From positions 1 to 42,880 of the forward strand of contig NZ_JFAQ01000032.1 of NCBI RefSeq assembly GCF_001304695.1: a DNA stretch of 42,880 nt, read 5' to 3'. This DNA comes from Xanthomonas axonopodis. GTDB taxonomy: Bacteria; Pseudomonadota; Gammaproteobacteria; Xanthomonadales; Xanthomonadaceae. A program made the translations under genes and the position numbers. Numbering within the stretch: the stretch's first letter is position 1; every line of letters starts with the position of its first letter. The notes under the pieces are model-generated. The model was not told where the DNA came from, ran no database searches, and saw only the letters and a program-made list of their open reading frames with translations. Shown piece by piece: positions 1 to 11,345 of the stretch.

Positions 1-1279
1 GCGCCAGCCAGCATTCCACTTTGGACATGGTGTAGTGCTCGGCGGTTTCCAGTTCCCAGAAGCCGGCGTCCTTGCGCATCCATGTGTCTGCGCATTCGTT
101 GCTGAGCTCGAACAACTGGCGTGCGGTTTGCTGGTCCAGGATGTGTCCGGCATCGAGGAAGCGCGCGGCCATTTCGAAGATATCGCCGTACAGGCACAGC
201 TGCAGCTGGTTGTTGGCGGTGTTGCCCACGCGCACCGGGCGCGTGTCGCGGTAGCCGGGAATGTCGATCACGCGCTCGTCGGGCACCAACGCGCCATCCA
301 GGGTGTAACAGGGGCGCACGCCGGGCCGATGCTGGCGGATGGTGCGCATCAACCAGCTAAACGCGGCCTTGGCGTCGGCCAAGGCGCCCACGCGCAGGAA
401 CGCCTTGGTGGTGTAGGCGGCATCGCGAACCCATGCGTAGCGATAGTCCCAATTGCCGTGTGCGCCGATCTGCTCGGGCAATGAGGTGGTGACCGCAGCA
501 GCGATGGCGCCCGTAGGTGAGAACCACAGGAACTTGAGCGCCAGCGCAGAGCGCACCATCGCATCGTGGTAGCTGTTTCCGTAGGCCAGGTTGCCGCTCC
601 ATTCGCGCCACTCCTGGTCGCTGCGCCCGATGCGCCCGCCGATGTCTTCCAGCGCGGGCACCGGTAGCGCATCTTCTTCGGCGGCCAGCAATGCGACAAC
701 CTGGGTGTCGCCTGCATGGATCGCCAGCGTGGCATGCACGCCGCGGTCGTCGCACCGCAACAGCTGCGCTGCATCCATGTCGTGCCGCAGCATGGTCATG
801 AGCGGGCCGACGTGATGCACACGGCCGTTGGGTGTTTCGCTTTGCCAGGGTGTGGCTTCTCCGGCACGTGTGCCGGGCCGGTAGATCAGGTCGAAGACAA
901 CGCGGCCTTCGATGCCTTCGATGCGGCGCGCAAGTTCCGACCATGGCAGCCGTCCGGCTTCGCCACTGTTGAGCGACTCGGTCACACGTGCGCTGCCGGT
1001 TGCGGTGCTGAAGGTCGTTTCGAGAATGTTGCTGCCGTCGCGATAGCGGCGTTGCACGTGCTGCAGCTGTTGCGGTGTGAGGGCGAAATAGCCGCCATCG
1101 CCTGCATCGAGCAGGCGGTCGAACAATGGCGGCGAGTCCATCTTCGGCACGCACCACCAATCGATGCTGCCGTCTGCAGCGCATAACGCCACCGAGCGCC
1201 CATCGCCAATCGCCGCATAGGCGGCGATCGGCAAGGCGCCGGTGGCATCGCGTTGAAACTCGGCGCCGGGGTGGCTCAA
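1..1279 (-). CDS. Glycoside hydrolase family 15 (glucoamylase/trehalase-like), partial
   Basis: The frame is open from about 1279 down to the window edge, so the C-terminus is missing. The translation begins near a TTG overlapping the TGA of the upstream SDR gene. It carries typical bacterial GH15 segments: [20 protein letters not shown] near the N-terminus, then [16 protein letters not shown] and a GDIFEMA segment further on. GH15 enzymes are inverting exo-hydrolases with an (alpha/alpha)6 barrel acting on alpha-glucosides such as maltodextrins or trehalose; which substrate applies here cannot be told from this part. No signal peptide is apparent, so it is probably cytoplasmic. The stop/start overlap with the SDR gene implies translational coupling. 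The TTG start is inferred; no ATG is available in frame near the 5' end. Confidence 0.85.
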   Translation of the reverse strand, partial: MSHPGAEFQRDATGALPIAAYAAIGDGRSVALCAADGSIDWWCVPKMDSPPLFDRLLDAGDGGYFALTPQQLQHVQRRYRDGSNILETTFSTATGSARVTESLNSGEAGRLPWSELARRIEGIEGRVVFDLIYRPGTRAGEATPWQSETPNGRVHHVGPLMTMLRHDMDAAQLLRCDDRGVHATLAIHAGDTQVVALLAAEEDALPVPALEDIGGRIGRSDQEWREWSGNLAYGNSYHDAMVRSALALKFLWFSPTGAIAAAVTTSLPEQIGAHGNWDYRYAWVRDAAYTTKAFLRVGALADAKAAFSWLMRTIRQHRPGVRPCYTLDGALVPDERVIDIPGYRDTRPVRVGNTANNQLQLCLYGDIFEMAARFLDAGHILDQQTARQLFELSNECADTWMRKDAGFWELETAEHYTMSKVECWLA

Positions 1280-2178
1280 GACAGCAGCAGGCCGCCGGTG
1301 GCACCGAAGACTTCGCCAGTGACGTAGCTCGATTCTTGCGACGCCAGAATCACATACAGCGGCGCCATCTCCACTGGCTGGCCAGCGCGCTTGAGCGGGG
1401 TCTCAGAGCCGAAATCGGGAATCTTTTCCGGCGGCTGGCCACCGCTGGGCTGCAGCGGCGTCCACACCGGGCCAGGCGCGACCGCATTGACGCGAATCCC
1501 CTTCTCTGCGATCTGCTGCGCCAGGCCCTTGGTGAAGTTGACGATGGCCGCCTTGGTGGAGGCGTAGTCGAGCAGGGTAGGCGAGGGTTGATACGACTGG
1601 ATCGAACCGGTGTTGATGATGGAGGCACCCGGCGGCAAATGCGCAATAGCGGCCTTGCACAGCCAGAACATCGCATAGACGTTGGTCTTGTAGGTGGCGT
1701 CGAACTGCTCGGTCGTGATGTCTGCGATATCTTTCACGGCAGTCTGTTTGCCGGCAATATTGACCAGTACATCCAGGCCGCCGAGCTCTTTCACCGCCCG
1801 ATCCACGAGTTGGGTGCAAAACGCTTCGTTCTTGAGGTCGCCCGGAATGCTGATGGCTTTACGGCCTTCTGCCTGGATCAGTTGCACGACTTCGGCTGCG
1901 TCCTGTTCTTCTTCCGGCAGGTAATTGAGCACGATATCCGCACCTTCGCGTGCAAATGCGATGGCGGTGGCGCGCCCGATGCCGGAATCCGCGCCGGTGA
2001 TCAGCGCCTTGCGGCCCTGCAGACGACCGAACCCCTTGTAGCTCTGCTCGCCGTGGTCCGCCTTGGGCTGCAGCTCATGGATGGTGCCTGGCGCTTGCTG
2101 GGTTTGTTCCGGGAATTGCGGCTGCGGAAACTGGGTCAGCGGGTTCTGCATTTCGTACTGGTTCTTGGTGCTGGACAT
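1276..2178 (-). CDS. SDR family oxidoreductase (YhdF/YghA-like)
   Basis: A 300-residue classical short-chain dehydrogenase with the roughly 40-residue polar N-terminal extension seen in the YhdF/YghA-type stress dehydrogenases. Visible motifs are the Rossmann TGADSGIG at residues 61-68, NIAG at 140-143, the catalytic Ser at about 192 (NTGSIQSYQ), and YASTK with Tyr205 and Lys209. It should carry out NAD(P)-dependent oxidation/reduction of an alcohol or aldehyde in the cytoplasm; the substrate is not evident. An ATG further upstream gives a longer frame, but the start at 2178 is chosen because AGGAGA sits 7 bases before it and because the family normally begins at this point. The gene overlaps the GH15 start by two bases and is probably cotranscribed with it. 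Confidence 0.92.
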   Translation of the reverse strand: MSSTKNQYEMQNPLTQFPQPQFPEQTQQAPGTIHELQPKADHGEQSYKGFGRLQGRKALITGADSGIGRATAIAFAREGADIVLNYLPEEEQDAAEVVQLIQAEGRKAISIPGDLKNEAFCTQLVDRAVKELGGLDVLVNIAGKQTAVKDIADITTEQFDATYKTNVYAMFWLCKAAIAHLPPGASIINTGSIQSYQPSPTLLDYASTKAAIVNFTKGLAQQIAEKGIRVNAVAPGPVWTPLQPSGGQPPEKIPDFGSETPLKRAGQPVEMAPLYVILASQESSYVTGEVFGATGGLLLS

Positions 2179-2610
2179 GCACGCTCTCCTGCATTGGGGC
2201 AAGGGCAGGCACGCACTAACCGTGCGTACCGATGGCGGCCAGTGTCGAAAGCGGGGCGATGCGTAACGGTGAACGAAAGTTGTGCATCGTGTGAATGCGT
2301 GACGGCGGTGCATGCAAGGCAAGCCACTCGGCATCGAGGACGTCACAACAGAACCTGACGGGGACAAGCGCATGCGTTGTGCAGGAATCGACGGCGCCCG
2401 CACCGCTGGCAGCCTGCCAGCGGTGGTGGAACGCGATGCATGCGGCTTGCGCATGTGGATCTGCGACTGGGGCAGGACGCGAAGCCACTGCCAGGGGCTG
2501 TTAACGAAACGTAGCGGGCATTTGGGTTAAAGGTGCGCGTCGCCCTCATTTCCGGCGGGCTTGCAGCCCTACAGGATCACCCAGGGGCTACACCTCGCAA
2601 TGGCTTCGGA
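2179..2610. other. Intergenic region with a repeat fragment
   Basis: About 430 bases without a convincing gene. It holds the upstream region of the SDR gene, read leftward, and near 2502-2519 a short piece matching the left end of the inverted-repeat element found intact at 42619-42759. The small frames here have no recognisable product. Confidence 0.5.
2497..2550. repeat. Fragment of the TAACGAAACG inverted-repeat element
   Basis: Bases 2502-2519 read TAACGAAACGTAGCGGGC and match the left end of the complete element at 42619 in 17 of 18 positions. The following AAGGTGCGCGTCG resembles the internal CAGGTGGGCGTGG of that element. No right terminus was found, so this is a decayed or truncated copy; its edges are approximate. 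Confidence 0.5.
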
Positions 2611-3840
2611 TCATTGCACCTGCGTCGACATCGAATACGGCCGCTGTGTCGGGTCGGTGGCCCATTGCGGATTCGGTGTCGCCTGCATGCGGAAACGCAG
2701 CCCGCCGCCGGCCTGGACTTCCTCGTGTGTCACGTAAGCGCGGGTCAGCGGTTTGCCGTTGAGCGTGGCGCTGCCGACGTAGCTGCGTGCATCGCTCAAG
2801 CCTTCGGCGATGATCGAGAAACGTTTGCCATTGGGCAGGTTGAGCGTGGCGTGCGGCAGGAACGGGCGGCCGATGATGTACTGGTTGCTGCCGGGCGCCA
2901 CCGGGTAGAAGCCCAGCGTGGTGAACACGTACCAGGCCGACATCTGGCCGAGGTCGTCGTTACCGGCCAGGCGTTGCGGGCCGGCATGATACTGGCTGCG
3001 CATGATCTGGGTCAGGCGCGCCTGCGTGCGCCACGGTTGGCCTGCGTATGCGTAGAGATAGGCGACGTGGTGGCTGGGTTCGTTGCCGTGTGCGTACCAG
3101 CCGATCAGGCCGGTGATGTCTTCCATGTGCTCGAAGATCTTCGGGTCCACCTTGGCATCGAACACCGCATCCAGACGGGCAAGCAATTTGTCGTCGCCGC
3201 CATGCGCGGCAGCCAGCCCGGCCACGTCCTGCGGCACGTACCAGGAGTATTGCCACGCATTGCCTTCGGTGTAGTCGCTGCCGTAGCCGCTGGCGGAGGG
3301 ATCGAACGGTTCGCGAAAGTTGCCGGCGCGGGTGCGCGCGCGCATGTAGCCGGTGGCCGGGTCGAAGGCATGCTTCCAGTTGACGGCGCGCTTGTTGAAT
3401 TCTGCGGCGATGGCGAGCTTGCCGAGCTTGTCGGCCATGCGCGCGATGGTCCAGTCGTCGAAGGCATATTCCAGCGTCTTGGAGGCAGCTTCCCCTTCTT
3501 CGTCGATAGGCACGTAGCCCAGCTCGCGGTATTGCGCAATGCCATCGTATGGGCCGTAGTTGGCGCTGGCGACCATGGCCTGCAGGGCTTCGTCTGCATC
3601 GAAGCCGCCGATGCCTTTCATGTACGCGTCGGCAATTACCGGTAGCGCGTGGTAGCCGATCATGCACCAGGTTTCCAGGCCGTGGAAGGCCCATATCGGC
3701 AGGATGCCGTAGGCGCTTTCGCGACGCGAGGCGAGCAGGGAACTGACGACATCGCTGCTGCGTTGCGCTGGCTGCACCAAGGTGAGTAGCGGATGCAAGG
3801 CGTGGTAGGTGTCCCACAGCGAAAAGGTGGAGTAGTTGGT
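2611..3840 (-). pseudogene. GH92 alpha-1,2-mannosidase, 5'-truncated remnant
   Basis: The minus-strand frame ends at a normal stop (2611) and encodes about 410 residues of the C-terminal catalytic half of a GH92 enzyme, recognisable from NYSTFSLWDTYHALHPL, GLETWCMIGYHA, TEGNAWQYSWYVPQD, GNEPSHHVAYLY and GNDDLGQMSAWYVF. GH92 proteins are calcium-dependent exo-alpha-mannosidases of 700-800 residues, usually exported. Here family resemblance stops at about 3840, exactly before the conserved NYSTF segment; upstream codons on this strand are the antisense of an AlkB-like gene. The N-terminal domain, signal peptide and promoter are gone. The frame continues to a chance start at 4182, but that extension is not GH92. 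It is very probably non-functional. Confidence 0.85.
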
Positions 3841-3844
3841 CCAG

Positions 3845-4352
3845 CCACTGGCTTGTTGGCGCAGCCAGCGCCGCGAAATGTACGACCGGGTGGTGGACGT
3901 GCCGCGCCTGCCGGCCTCGTATCGGTTGGATGACGCATTGGCCTGCGGGATTGCCGCTGCAGCGCTTGCTCGATGCGGTGCAGGCGGTGCTCCCGGCGCC
4001 GTACAACGCGGTGGGCTTGAATCTGTACCGCGATGGGCGCGACAGCGTGGCAATGCATCACGACGCGCTGCACACGCTGGTGGCGCCGCAGCCGATCGCG
4101 CTGCTGTCGCTGGGGGCACCGCGCCGGATGCAACTGCGCGCCAAGGACGGCAGCACGCGGGCGGTTGCGCTCGAGCTGGCACCTGGGAGCCTGCTGGCGA
4201 TGAGCCACGCCTCGCAACACACGCACGCGCACGGCATTGCCAAGAACACGCGCGCGGTGGGCGAGCGCATCAGCGTGGTGTTTCGCGTGCGCCCGGCCCA
4301 GCGCATGGCGGCCGGGCAGCATGGCTCACATTGGGAGCCTGTGCAGTCGTAG
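3845..4352 (+). pseudogene. AlkB-like 2OG-Fe(II) oxygenase, 5'-truncated and frameshifted
   Basis: Plus-strand sequence in two frames reads as the middle and end of an AlkB-type DNA/RNA demethylase. The first frame gives WRSQRREMYDRVVDVPRL and SYRLDDAL (about 3857-3940). The second, beginning near 3939, gives WPAGLPLQRL, PYNAVGLNLYRDGRDS, MHHD, SLGAPRRMQLR, HTHAHGI and GERISVVFR to the stop at 4352. The iron ligands (HxD in MHHD, His in the THAHG segment) and the 2-oxoglutarate arginine region remain. The shift between frames equals a net loss of two bases (or gain of one) around 3935-3945. About 50-70 N-terminal residues are missing, cut at the junction with the GH92 remnant. An ATG at 3930 could still start a 140-residue catalytic-core product, but function is doubtful. 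Confidence 0.75.
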
Positions 4353-4705
4353 GGCACAGGCTTGGGCTCGATTGATCGGGCAGCTCACAAAACGCTTGTG
4401 AAGCCGCCAGACACCCACGGTCGTTCCTCCATGCGGAATGCACCACGCCTAGCTTCGTTTGCCATACGCGGTTCGCCCCCGGCCTGACGATTGCTCGCTA
4501 AGTTATTCGCGCGCTGGATGTCCTCACGCCGAACGCGTGCAGTCTTCAATCAGCCGCATGCGACTGAAAGGCCACAGCACTCGCTCGCGTACGCTTGCCT
4601 GGCGTCTGCACGCTGTCGCGGCGATGCGTGACCATTTCGGGTGATTGCCATTGCCATCACCACTGCCCATGCTTGCATGTGATCCCCTAGCTGCGTCGCC
4701 CCTCC
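4353..4705. other. Intergenic region, nothing recognised
   Basis: About 350 bases between the AlkB-like remnant and the flavoprotein gene. Only short frames without recognisable products are present. It should contain the promoter of the 4706-6723 gene pair, but no convincing -35/-10 or operator could be singled out. Confidence 0.4.
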
Positions 4706-6421
4706 ATGTCTTTGGACCAGACCCGCCACCATCAGATGTTTCCCGAGCTGGACGCGGGCCAGCTGTCGATCACCCGGCGCTTCGCGAGCGGGCCGGCGCA
4801 ACGGTTCGGCGCGGGCGACCCCGTGTTCGAGGTCGGCGACGCCCACGCGCCGGTGTGGGTAGTGCTGGAGGGCGCCATCGAGGTGGTGCGTCGCGACGGA
4901 TTGGGCAACGAAAAGCCGATCACCCGGCACACGCCCGGCCAGTTCACCGGCGAGGTGAGTCAGCTGGCCGGGCGCGCGTCGCTGGCGGCCGGACGTGCCG
5001 GGCCTGACGGCTGCCTGGCGCTGCCCTTCGATACCGCGCATCTGCGGGCGCTGATGATCAGTTCGGCCGAAGTGGGCGACGTGATGATGCGCGCGTTGAT
5101 CCTGCGCCGCGTCGGGCTGATCGAGGGCGATGCGTCCGGTTCGGTGCTGATCGGCGCGCCGGACGACCCGCATCTGACCCGTTTGCAGGGTTTTTTGACC
5201 CGCAACGGCTATCCCAACACGGTGATGGATGTCTCCGACGAGGAAGGCCGCGCGTTGGTGGAGCGCCTGGGCATCCAGGAGCACGATCTACCGGTGATGG
5301 TGTGCCCGAGCGGGCGCGTGCTGCGTCAGCCCAGCGATGCCGAAGCCGCGCATTGCCTGGGCATGACGCCGGACATCGACCCGGACAAACGCTACGACGT
5401 GGCGATTGTGGGCGCAGGCCCTGCCGGCCTGGCGACGGCGGTGTATGCCGCATCCGAAGGCTTGTCGGTACTGGTGCTGGACCAGCGCGCCATCGGCGGG
5501 CAGGCCGGTGCTTCGGCGCGGATCGAAAATTATCTCGGCTTTCCCACCGGCATTTCCGGGCAGGCGCTGGCCGGGCGCGCGTACAACCAGGCGCTGAAAT
5601 TCGGCGCGGAACTGGCGATTCCGATCGAAGCGGCCACGCTGGAATGCGGCCGCGACGATGGCGCGCTGAAGCTGGACCTTGCCGATGGCAAACAGTTGCT
5701 GGCCAGCACGGTGGTGATCGCCTCCGGTGCCCGTTACCGGCGCCCGCAGATCGAGGGGCTGGATCGCTTCGAAGGCCACGGTGTCTCGTACTGGGCCTCG
5801 CCGGTGGAGGCACGCCTGTGCGAAGGCGGCGTGGTGACGCTGGTGGGCGGCGGCAACTCCGCAGGGCAGGCGGTGGCGTTCCTGGCGCCGCGGGTCAAGG
5901 AACTGCACCTGATCATTCGTGGCGATGGGCTGGAAGCCTCGATGTCGCAATACCTCATCGAACGCATCGCCGCGTTGCCGAACGTGCACCTGCACACCGG
6001 CACCGAAGTGGCCGCGCTGGAAGGCGACCCCGAGCGCGGCCTGCAGGCTGCGGTGTTGCGCACGCGCAAGGACGGTGCAACTGCGCGCGTGGAGCTGCGG
6101 CACCTGTTCCTGTTCCTGTTCGTCGGCGCAGACCCCAACACCGGTTGGCTGCAGGACTGCGTGGACACCGACAAGCGCGGCTTTGTCATGACCGGCACCG
6201 CGCGTGGCGACGGCGTGCCGGCGTGCCTGCCGCTGGAAACCAATCGCCCTGGCGTGTTCGCCATCGGTGACGTGCGTGCGCACTCGGTCAAGCGCGTGGC
6301 CGCTGCAGTGGGCGAGGGCGCCGCCGTGGTCGCGCAGATCCATCAGTACCTCGCACATCAGGCCAACCCGGTGCCGGTCTCCGAACTTGCCAGCGCCACC
6401 CAGGAGTCGACCAGCGCATGA
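4706..6421 (+). CDS. FAD-dependent oxidoreductase: cyclic-nucleotide-binding domain plus thioredoxin-reductase-like domain
   Basis: A 571-residue three-part protein. Residues about 20-130 resemble a cNMP-binding (Crp-like) fold with WVVLEGAIEVV and GQFTGEVSQLAG. Residues about 147-215 resemble a thioredoxin/glutaredoxin-like segment (SVLIGAPDDPH, GYPNTVMDVSDEEGR, DLPVMVCPSGRVL). From about 230 to the end is a thioredoxin-reductase-type flavoprotein with GAGPAG (236-241), GGQAG, the NAD(P)H motif GGGNSAGQ (381-388) and a C-terminal FAD segment GVFAIGDVRAHSVKRVA. The redox CxxC of true thioredoxin reductases is absent: the equivalent place reads SYWASPVEAR (361-370), so disulfide reductase chemistry of the usual kind is not expected. 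The gene overlaps the downstream zinc-finger gene by ATGA, suggesting a functional pair. No clear Shine-Dalgarno precedes the start. Confidence 0.9.
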   Translation: MSLDQTRHHQMFPELDAGQLSITRRFASGPAQRFGAGDPVFEVGDAHAPVWVVLEGAIEVVRRDGLGNEKPITRHTPGQFTGEVSQLAGRASLAAGRAGPDGCLALPFDTAHLRALMISSAEVGDVMMRALILRRVGLIEGDASGSVLIGAPDDPHLTRLQGFLTRNGYPNTVMDVSDEEGRALVERLGIQEHDLPVMVCPSGRVLRQPSDAEAAHCLGMTPDIDPDKRYDVAIVGAGPAGLATAVYAASEGLSVLVLDQRAIGGQAGASARIENYLGFPTGISGQALAGRAYNQALKFGAELAIPIEAATLECGRDDGALKLDLADGKQLLASTVVIASGARYRRPQIEGLDRFEGHGVSYWASPVEARLCEGGVVTLVGGGNSAGQAVAFLAPRVKELHLIIRGDGLEASMSQYLIERIAALPNVHLHTGTEVAALEGDPERGLQAAVLRTRKDGATARVELRHLFLFLFVGADPNTGWLQDCVDTDKRGFVMTGTARGDGVPACLPLETNRPGVFAIGDVRAHSVKRVAAAVGEGAAVVAQIHQYLAHQANPVPVSELASATQESTSA

Positions 6422-6723
6422 GCCAGCACTGCCGCCATACCGATCAAATCAAGGAGGTCACGCCAAGTGCGCGCGGCTGCGAAGAATGCCTGGCCATCGA
6501 TAGCGCATGGGTGCATCTGCGCCTGTGCCGCAGTTGCGGCCATGTCGGGTGTTGCGACGACTCGCCCAACCGCCACGCCACCGCGCATCACCACGCCACC
6601 GGCCACCCCATCATCGAAGGCTACGACCCGCCCGAAGGCTGGGGCTGGTGCTATGTGGACGACGTGGAAGTGGAGCTGCCGGATCAGACGCCGCAGTTGG
6701 GGCCGATTCCGCGGTATGTGTGA
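6418..6723 (+). CDS. UBP-type zinc finger protein
   Basis: A 101-residue Cys/His-rich protein with the layout of the ZnF-UBP domain: an early CRH, GCEECLAIDSAWVHLRLC, CRSCGHVGCCDDSPNRHA, then THHHATGHPI-type histidines (ATAHHHATGHP) and a C-terminal EGYDPPEGWGWCYVD. In eukaryotes this fold binds the free C-terminus of ubiquitin; bacterial copies are stand-alone and their ligand is unknown. It overlaps the preceding flavoprotein gene by four bases (ATGA) and is surely cotranslated with it. The same pairing occurs in other bacteria to my knowledge, which favours a conserved two-component unit in which the finger recruits or regulates the flavoprotein; that role is inference. Confidence 0.88.
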   Translation: MSQHCRHTDQIKEVTPSARGCEECLAIDSAWVHLRLCRSCGHVGCCDDSPNRHATAHHHATGHPIIEGYDPPEGWGWCYVDDVEVELPDQTPQLGPIPRYV

Positions 6724-6773
6724 GCGGCGCCGCGTGGTGTTCGGCGGTCACTGCTGGCTTGCGAGGCGGCGCC

Positions 6774-6801
6774 GGGAATCGGGAATCGGAGTTGGGGAAT
6801 C
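6774..6801. repeat. GGGAATC heptad tandem repeat
   Basis: Four consecutive 7-base units lie here: GGGAATC, GGGAATC, GGAGTTG (degenerate) and GGGAATC. Short GGGAATC runs are a familiar intergenic feature of Xanthomonas chromosomes. It sits between two convergent genes. Confidence 0.7.
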
Positions 6802-6921
6802 GTTAGGAGCGGTTTCCGCGCGTTCGATTTCTTCTACGTTGGGACATTGTGCGTTTGCGACTGCGCGTTGTGCCCGCTGAGTAAGTTGCGTGCGCACCCA
6901 GGTTATACGCTTGCGCGCTAT

Positions 6922-7668
6922 TCACTGCGGCCAGTGCACCTGCGGTAGCACGCCGATCTGCGGTCTGGCGAACAGATAGCCTTGCTGCAGGTGGATGCCC
7001 AGGTCGCGCAGGGTGCGGTATTCGTCGGCTTGTTCGATGCCTTCGGCAATGACGGCGATGCCCAGTTCTTCGCACATGCGGGTGACATGGCGGACGATGG
7101 CCTGGCGGCTGCGGTCGGTGTCGATACCGCGGACCAGGGCGATGTCCAGCTTGAGCAGATCCGGCTGGAACTCGGCCAGCAGGCCGAGCCCGGCATAGCC
7201 GGCGCCGAAGTCGTCGATGGCGGTTTTCATGCCGCGCGCCTGGTAGGTGCGCAGGATGCCGAGCAGATGCGTCGGGTCGGTGAGATGTTCCTGCTCGCTG
7301 ACCTCGAAGATGATGGCGTTGAGCGGCCAGCCGTATTGCGCGGTGGCCGACAGCGTGGCGCGCAGGCAATGCTCGGGGTTATAGACCGCGTTGGGCATGA
7401 AGTTGATCGACAGCAGCGCCGGCAAGGCGATCTGCGCAGCGCATTCGATGGCCTTGATGCGGCAGGCCTGGTCGAATGCGTAGCGATTGCGCTCATCCAC
7501 TGCGGCCAGGATGCTGCCGGCCGACTCGCCGTTGATGCCGCGCACCAGTGCCTCGCCTGCGTAGATGCTGCGAGTGGACACGTCCACGATCGGCTGGAAG
7601 GCCATGGTGATCGCGGTGGGGAAGTCCTGGCCATCGCGGCAGGCGTTGCAGACAGGAAGCGTGGTCAT
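6922..7668 (-). CDS. EAL-domain cyclic-di-GMP phosphodiesterase
   Basis: A 248-residue protein made almost entirely of an EAL domain, expected to hydrolyse c-di-GMP to pGpG in the cytoplasm. Catalytic and metal-binding positions look intact: E39 of EAL (GEALVRG), N89 (SINFMPN), E122 (FEVSEQE), the DDFGAGYAG loop with D152/D153, K173 (LLKLD), E209 (IAEGIEQ) and Q229 (QQGYLFARP). There is no membrane segment and no full sensor domain; the first 20 residues contain CNAC, which could be a metal or redox site but is too short to judge. It stands alone, convergent with the zinc-finger gene and divergent from the HD hydrolase. In Xanthomonas such enzymes feed into control of motility, biofilm and virulence; the specific role is not evident. 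Confidence 0.92.
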   Translation of the reverse strand: MTTLPVCNACRDGQDFPTAITMAFQPIVDVSTRSIYAGEALVRGINGESAGSILAAVDERNRYAFDQACRIKAIECAAQIALPALLSINFMPNAVYNPEHCLRATLSATAQYGWPLNAIIFEVSEQEHLTDPTHLLGILRTYQARGMKTAIDDFGAGYAGLGLLAEFQPDLLKLDIALVRGIDTDRSRQAIVRHVTRMCEELGIAVIAEGIEQADEYRTLRDLGIHLQQGYLFARPQIGVLPQVHWPQ

Positions 7669-7817
7669 GGCGTTGGGTCATCGAATGGCGTAGGTGCAGC
7701 CTAGACCTATCGGCCGCGATCGCGCAGCATTTACGCCTGAATCACTCATGGCGGTGTCCTCACCTGTCGGCAGTCGGGCTCGGCGATACTAGCCCCATCG
7801 CTCGCATCGGATGCCCC

Positions 7818-8456
7818 ATGACCGCTCTCACCGAACGCTACGCCCTGGCCGTGGACTACGCGCGCATCGCGCACGCCGGCCAGGTGCGCAAGGGCACGCA
7901 GGTCCCCTACCTGAGTCATGTGCTGGGCGTCTCGACGCTGGTGCTGGAATGTGGCGGCGATGAGGAGCAAGCCATCGCCGGCCTGCTGCACGATGTGGTG
8001 GAAGACTGCGGTGGCGGGCACGAGGCCTCGATCCGTGCGCAGTTCGGCGATGCGGTGGCCGATATCGTCATGGCTTGCACCGATGCCACTGCCGAAAACA
8101 AGGCCGAGGTGGACAACAGCCAGCGCGCACGCAAGCGCGATTGGCGCGAGCGCAAGCAGACCTATCTTGCGCACCTGCGCAAAACGCCCGAGCGCGCGCT
8201 GCTGGTGTCCGGTTGCGACAAGCTCTATAACGCGCGCAGCATCGTGCAGGACCTGGAAAACCCTGCCGTCGGTCAGGACATCTTCAATGTGTTCACTGCC
8301 GGGCGCGAAGGCACCCTGTGGTATTACGCCGCGCTGGAAGAGGTCTTCCGTACGCGCAATGCCGCCACCGCGCGGCTGTTCAGTGGCGTGGTGATGCGCA
8401 TGCATGCCCTGGCCGACACCGGCGAGCACGTGGCGCCGGCGCATGCGCTGGGCTGA
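7818..8456 (+). CDS. HD-domain protein, SpoT/Mesh1-like small alarmone hydrolase family
   Basis: A 212-residue single-domain HD protein. It shows AHAGQVRKGTQVPYLSHV (His19, His34), the metal pair in LLHDVVED (H58, D59) and CDKLYNARSI with D134, in the order found in the hydrolase half of RelA/SpoT and in small alarmone hydrolases such as Mesh1. A manganese-dependent ppGpp 3'-pyrophosphohydrolase activity is plausible, but related HD proteins use other nucleotides. There is no synthetase, TGS or ACT domain, so it is not a full SpoT. The start follows a weak ribosome site. It is divergent from the EAL gene, so two nucleotide-second-messenger hydrolases sit back to back with about 150 bases between them. 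Confidence 0.85.
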   Translation: MTALTERYALAVDYARIAHAGQVRKGTQVPYLSHVLGVSTLVLECGGDEEQAIAGLLHDVVEDCGGGHEASIRAQFGDAVADIVMACTDATAENKAEVDNSQRARKRDWRERKQTYLAHLRKTPERALLVSGCDKLYNARSIVQDLENPAVGQDIFNVFTAGREGTLWYYAALEEVFRTRNAATARLFSGVVMRMHALADTGEHVAPAHALG

Positions 8457-8710
8457 GCAGCGCTGAGAAACGGCTGCACACCCGGGAGGGCGGGGCGGCC
8501 TACGCGCGGCAGCGGCAGGTACCACGCAAAGAGGTGGCTGCGTGCTGTCACATCCATCTGACGCACGCGTGTCGCGTGCGGCTCGTCACGCAAGGCGACC
8601 TGTAGCGCCGGGTCCACCAGGTGTTGCCTGCGCTCGATCACCATCGCTGACACCGGCTGCATGTTGCGCGCGCTAGGCTGGCGCCTTGTCGATCTCTGAT
8701 TTCGGTAGTC

Positions 8711-11233
<2,523 letters not shown>

Positions 11234-11284
11234 GCGACGCAGGTCGCAACTGATCGATACGGTCGGAATTCGAGTGCGCCACGT

Positions 11285-11309
11285 TTCGCCATTGCGCGCG
11301 GCGCTTCGC
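11285..11309 (+). promoter_or_regulatory. Perfect PIP box (TTCGC-N15-TTCGC), HrpX target
   Basis: TTCGC at 11285-11289 and again at 11305-11309 are separated by exactly 15 bases. This is the consensus plant-inducible promoter bound by HrpX, the AraC-type activator of the Xanthomonas hrp type III secretion regulon. It is on the strand of the downstream effector gene. Confidence 0.92.
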
Positions 11310-11339
11310 ATTCGACATTCCGAGCGATGCTCAGCGCAC

Positions 11340-11345
11340 TACCTT
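11340..11345 (+). promoter_or_regulatory. -10 element of the PIP-box promoter
   Basis: TACCTT fits the YANNNT -10 pattern known for active PIP-box promoters and begins 30 bases after the end of the PIP box, inside the functional 30-32 base window. Transcription should start at about 11352. Confidence 0.8.

Noticed and set aside
357-1304. 315-codon minus-strand frame rich in Arg and His
   Set aside because: Out of frame with the GH15 protein that reads clearly through the same strand.
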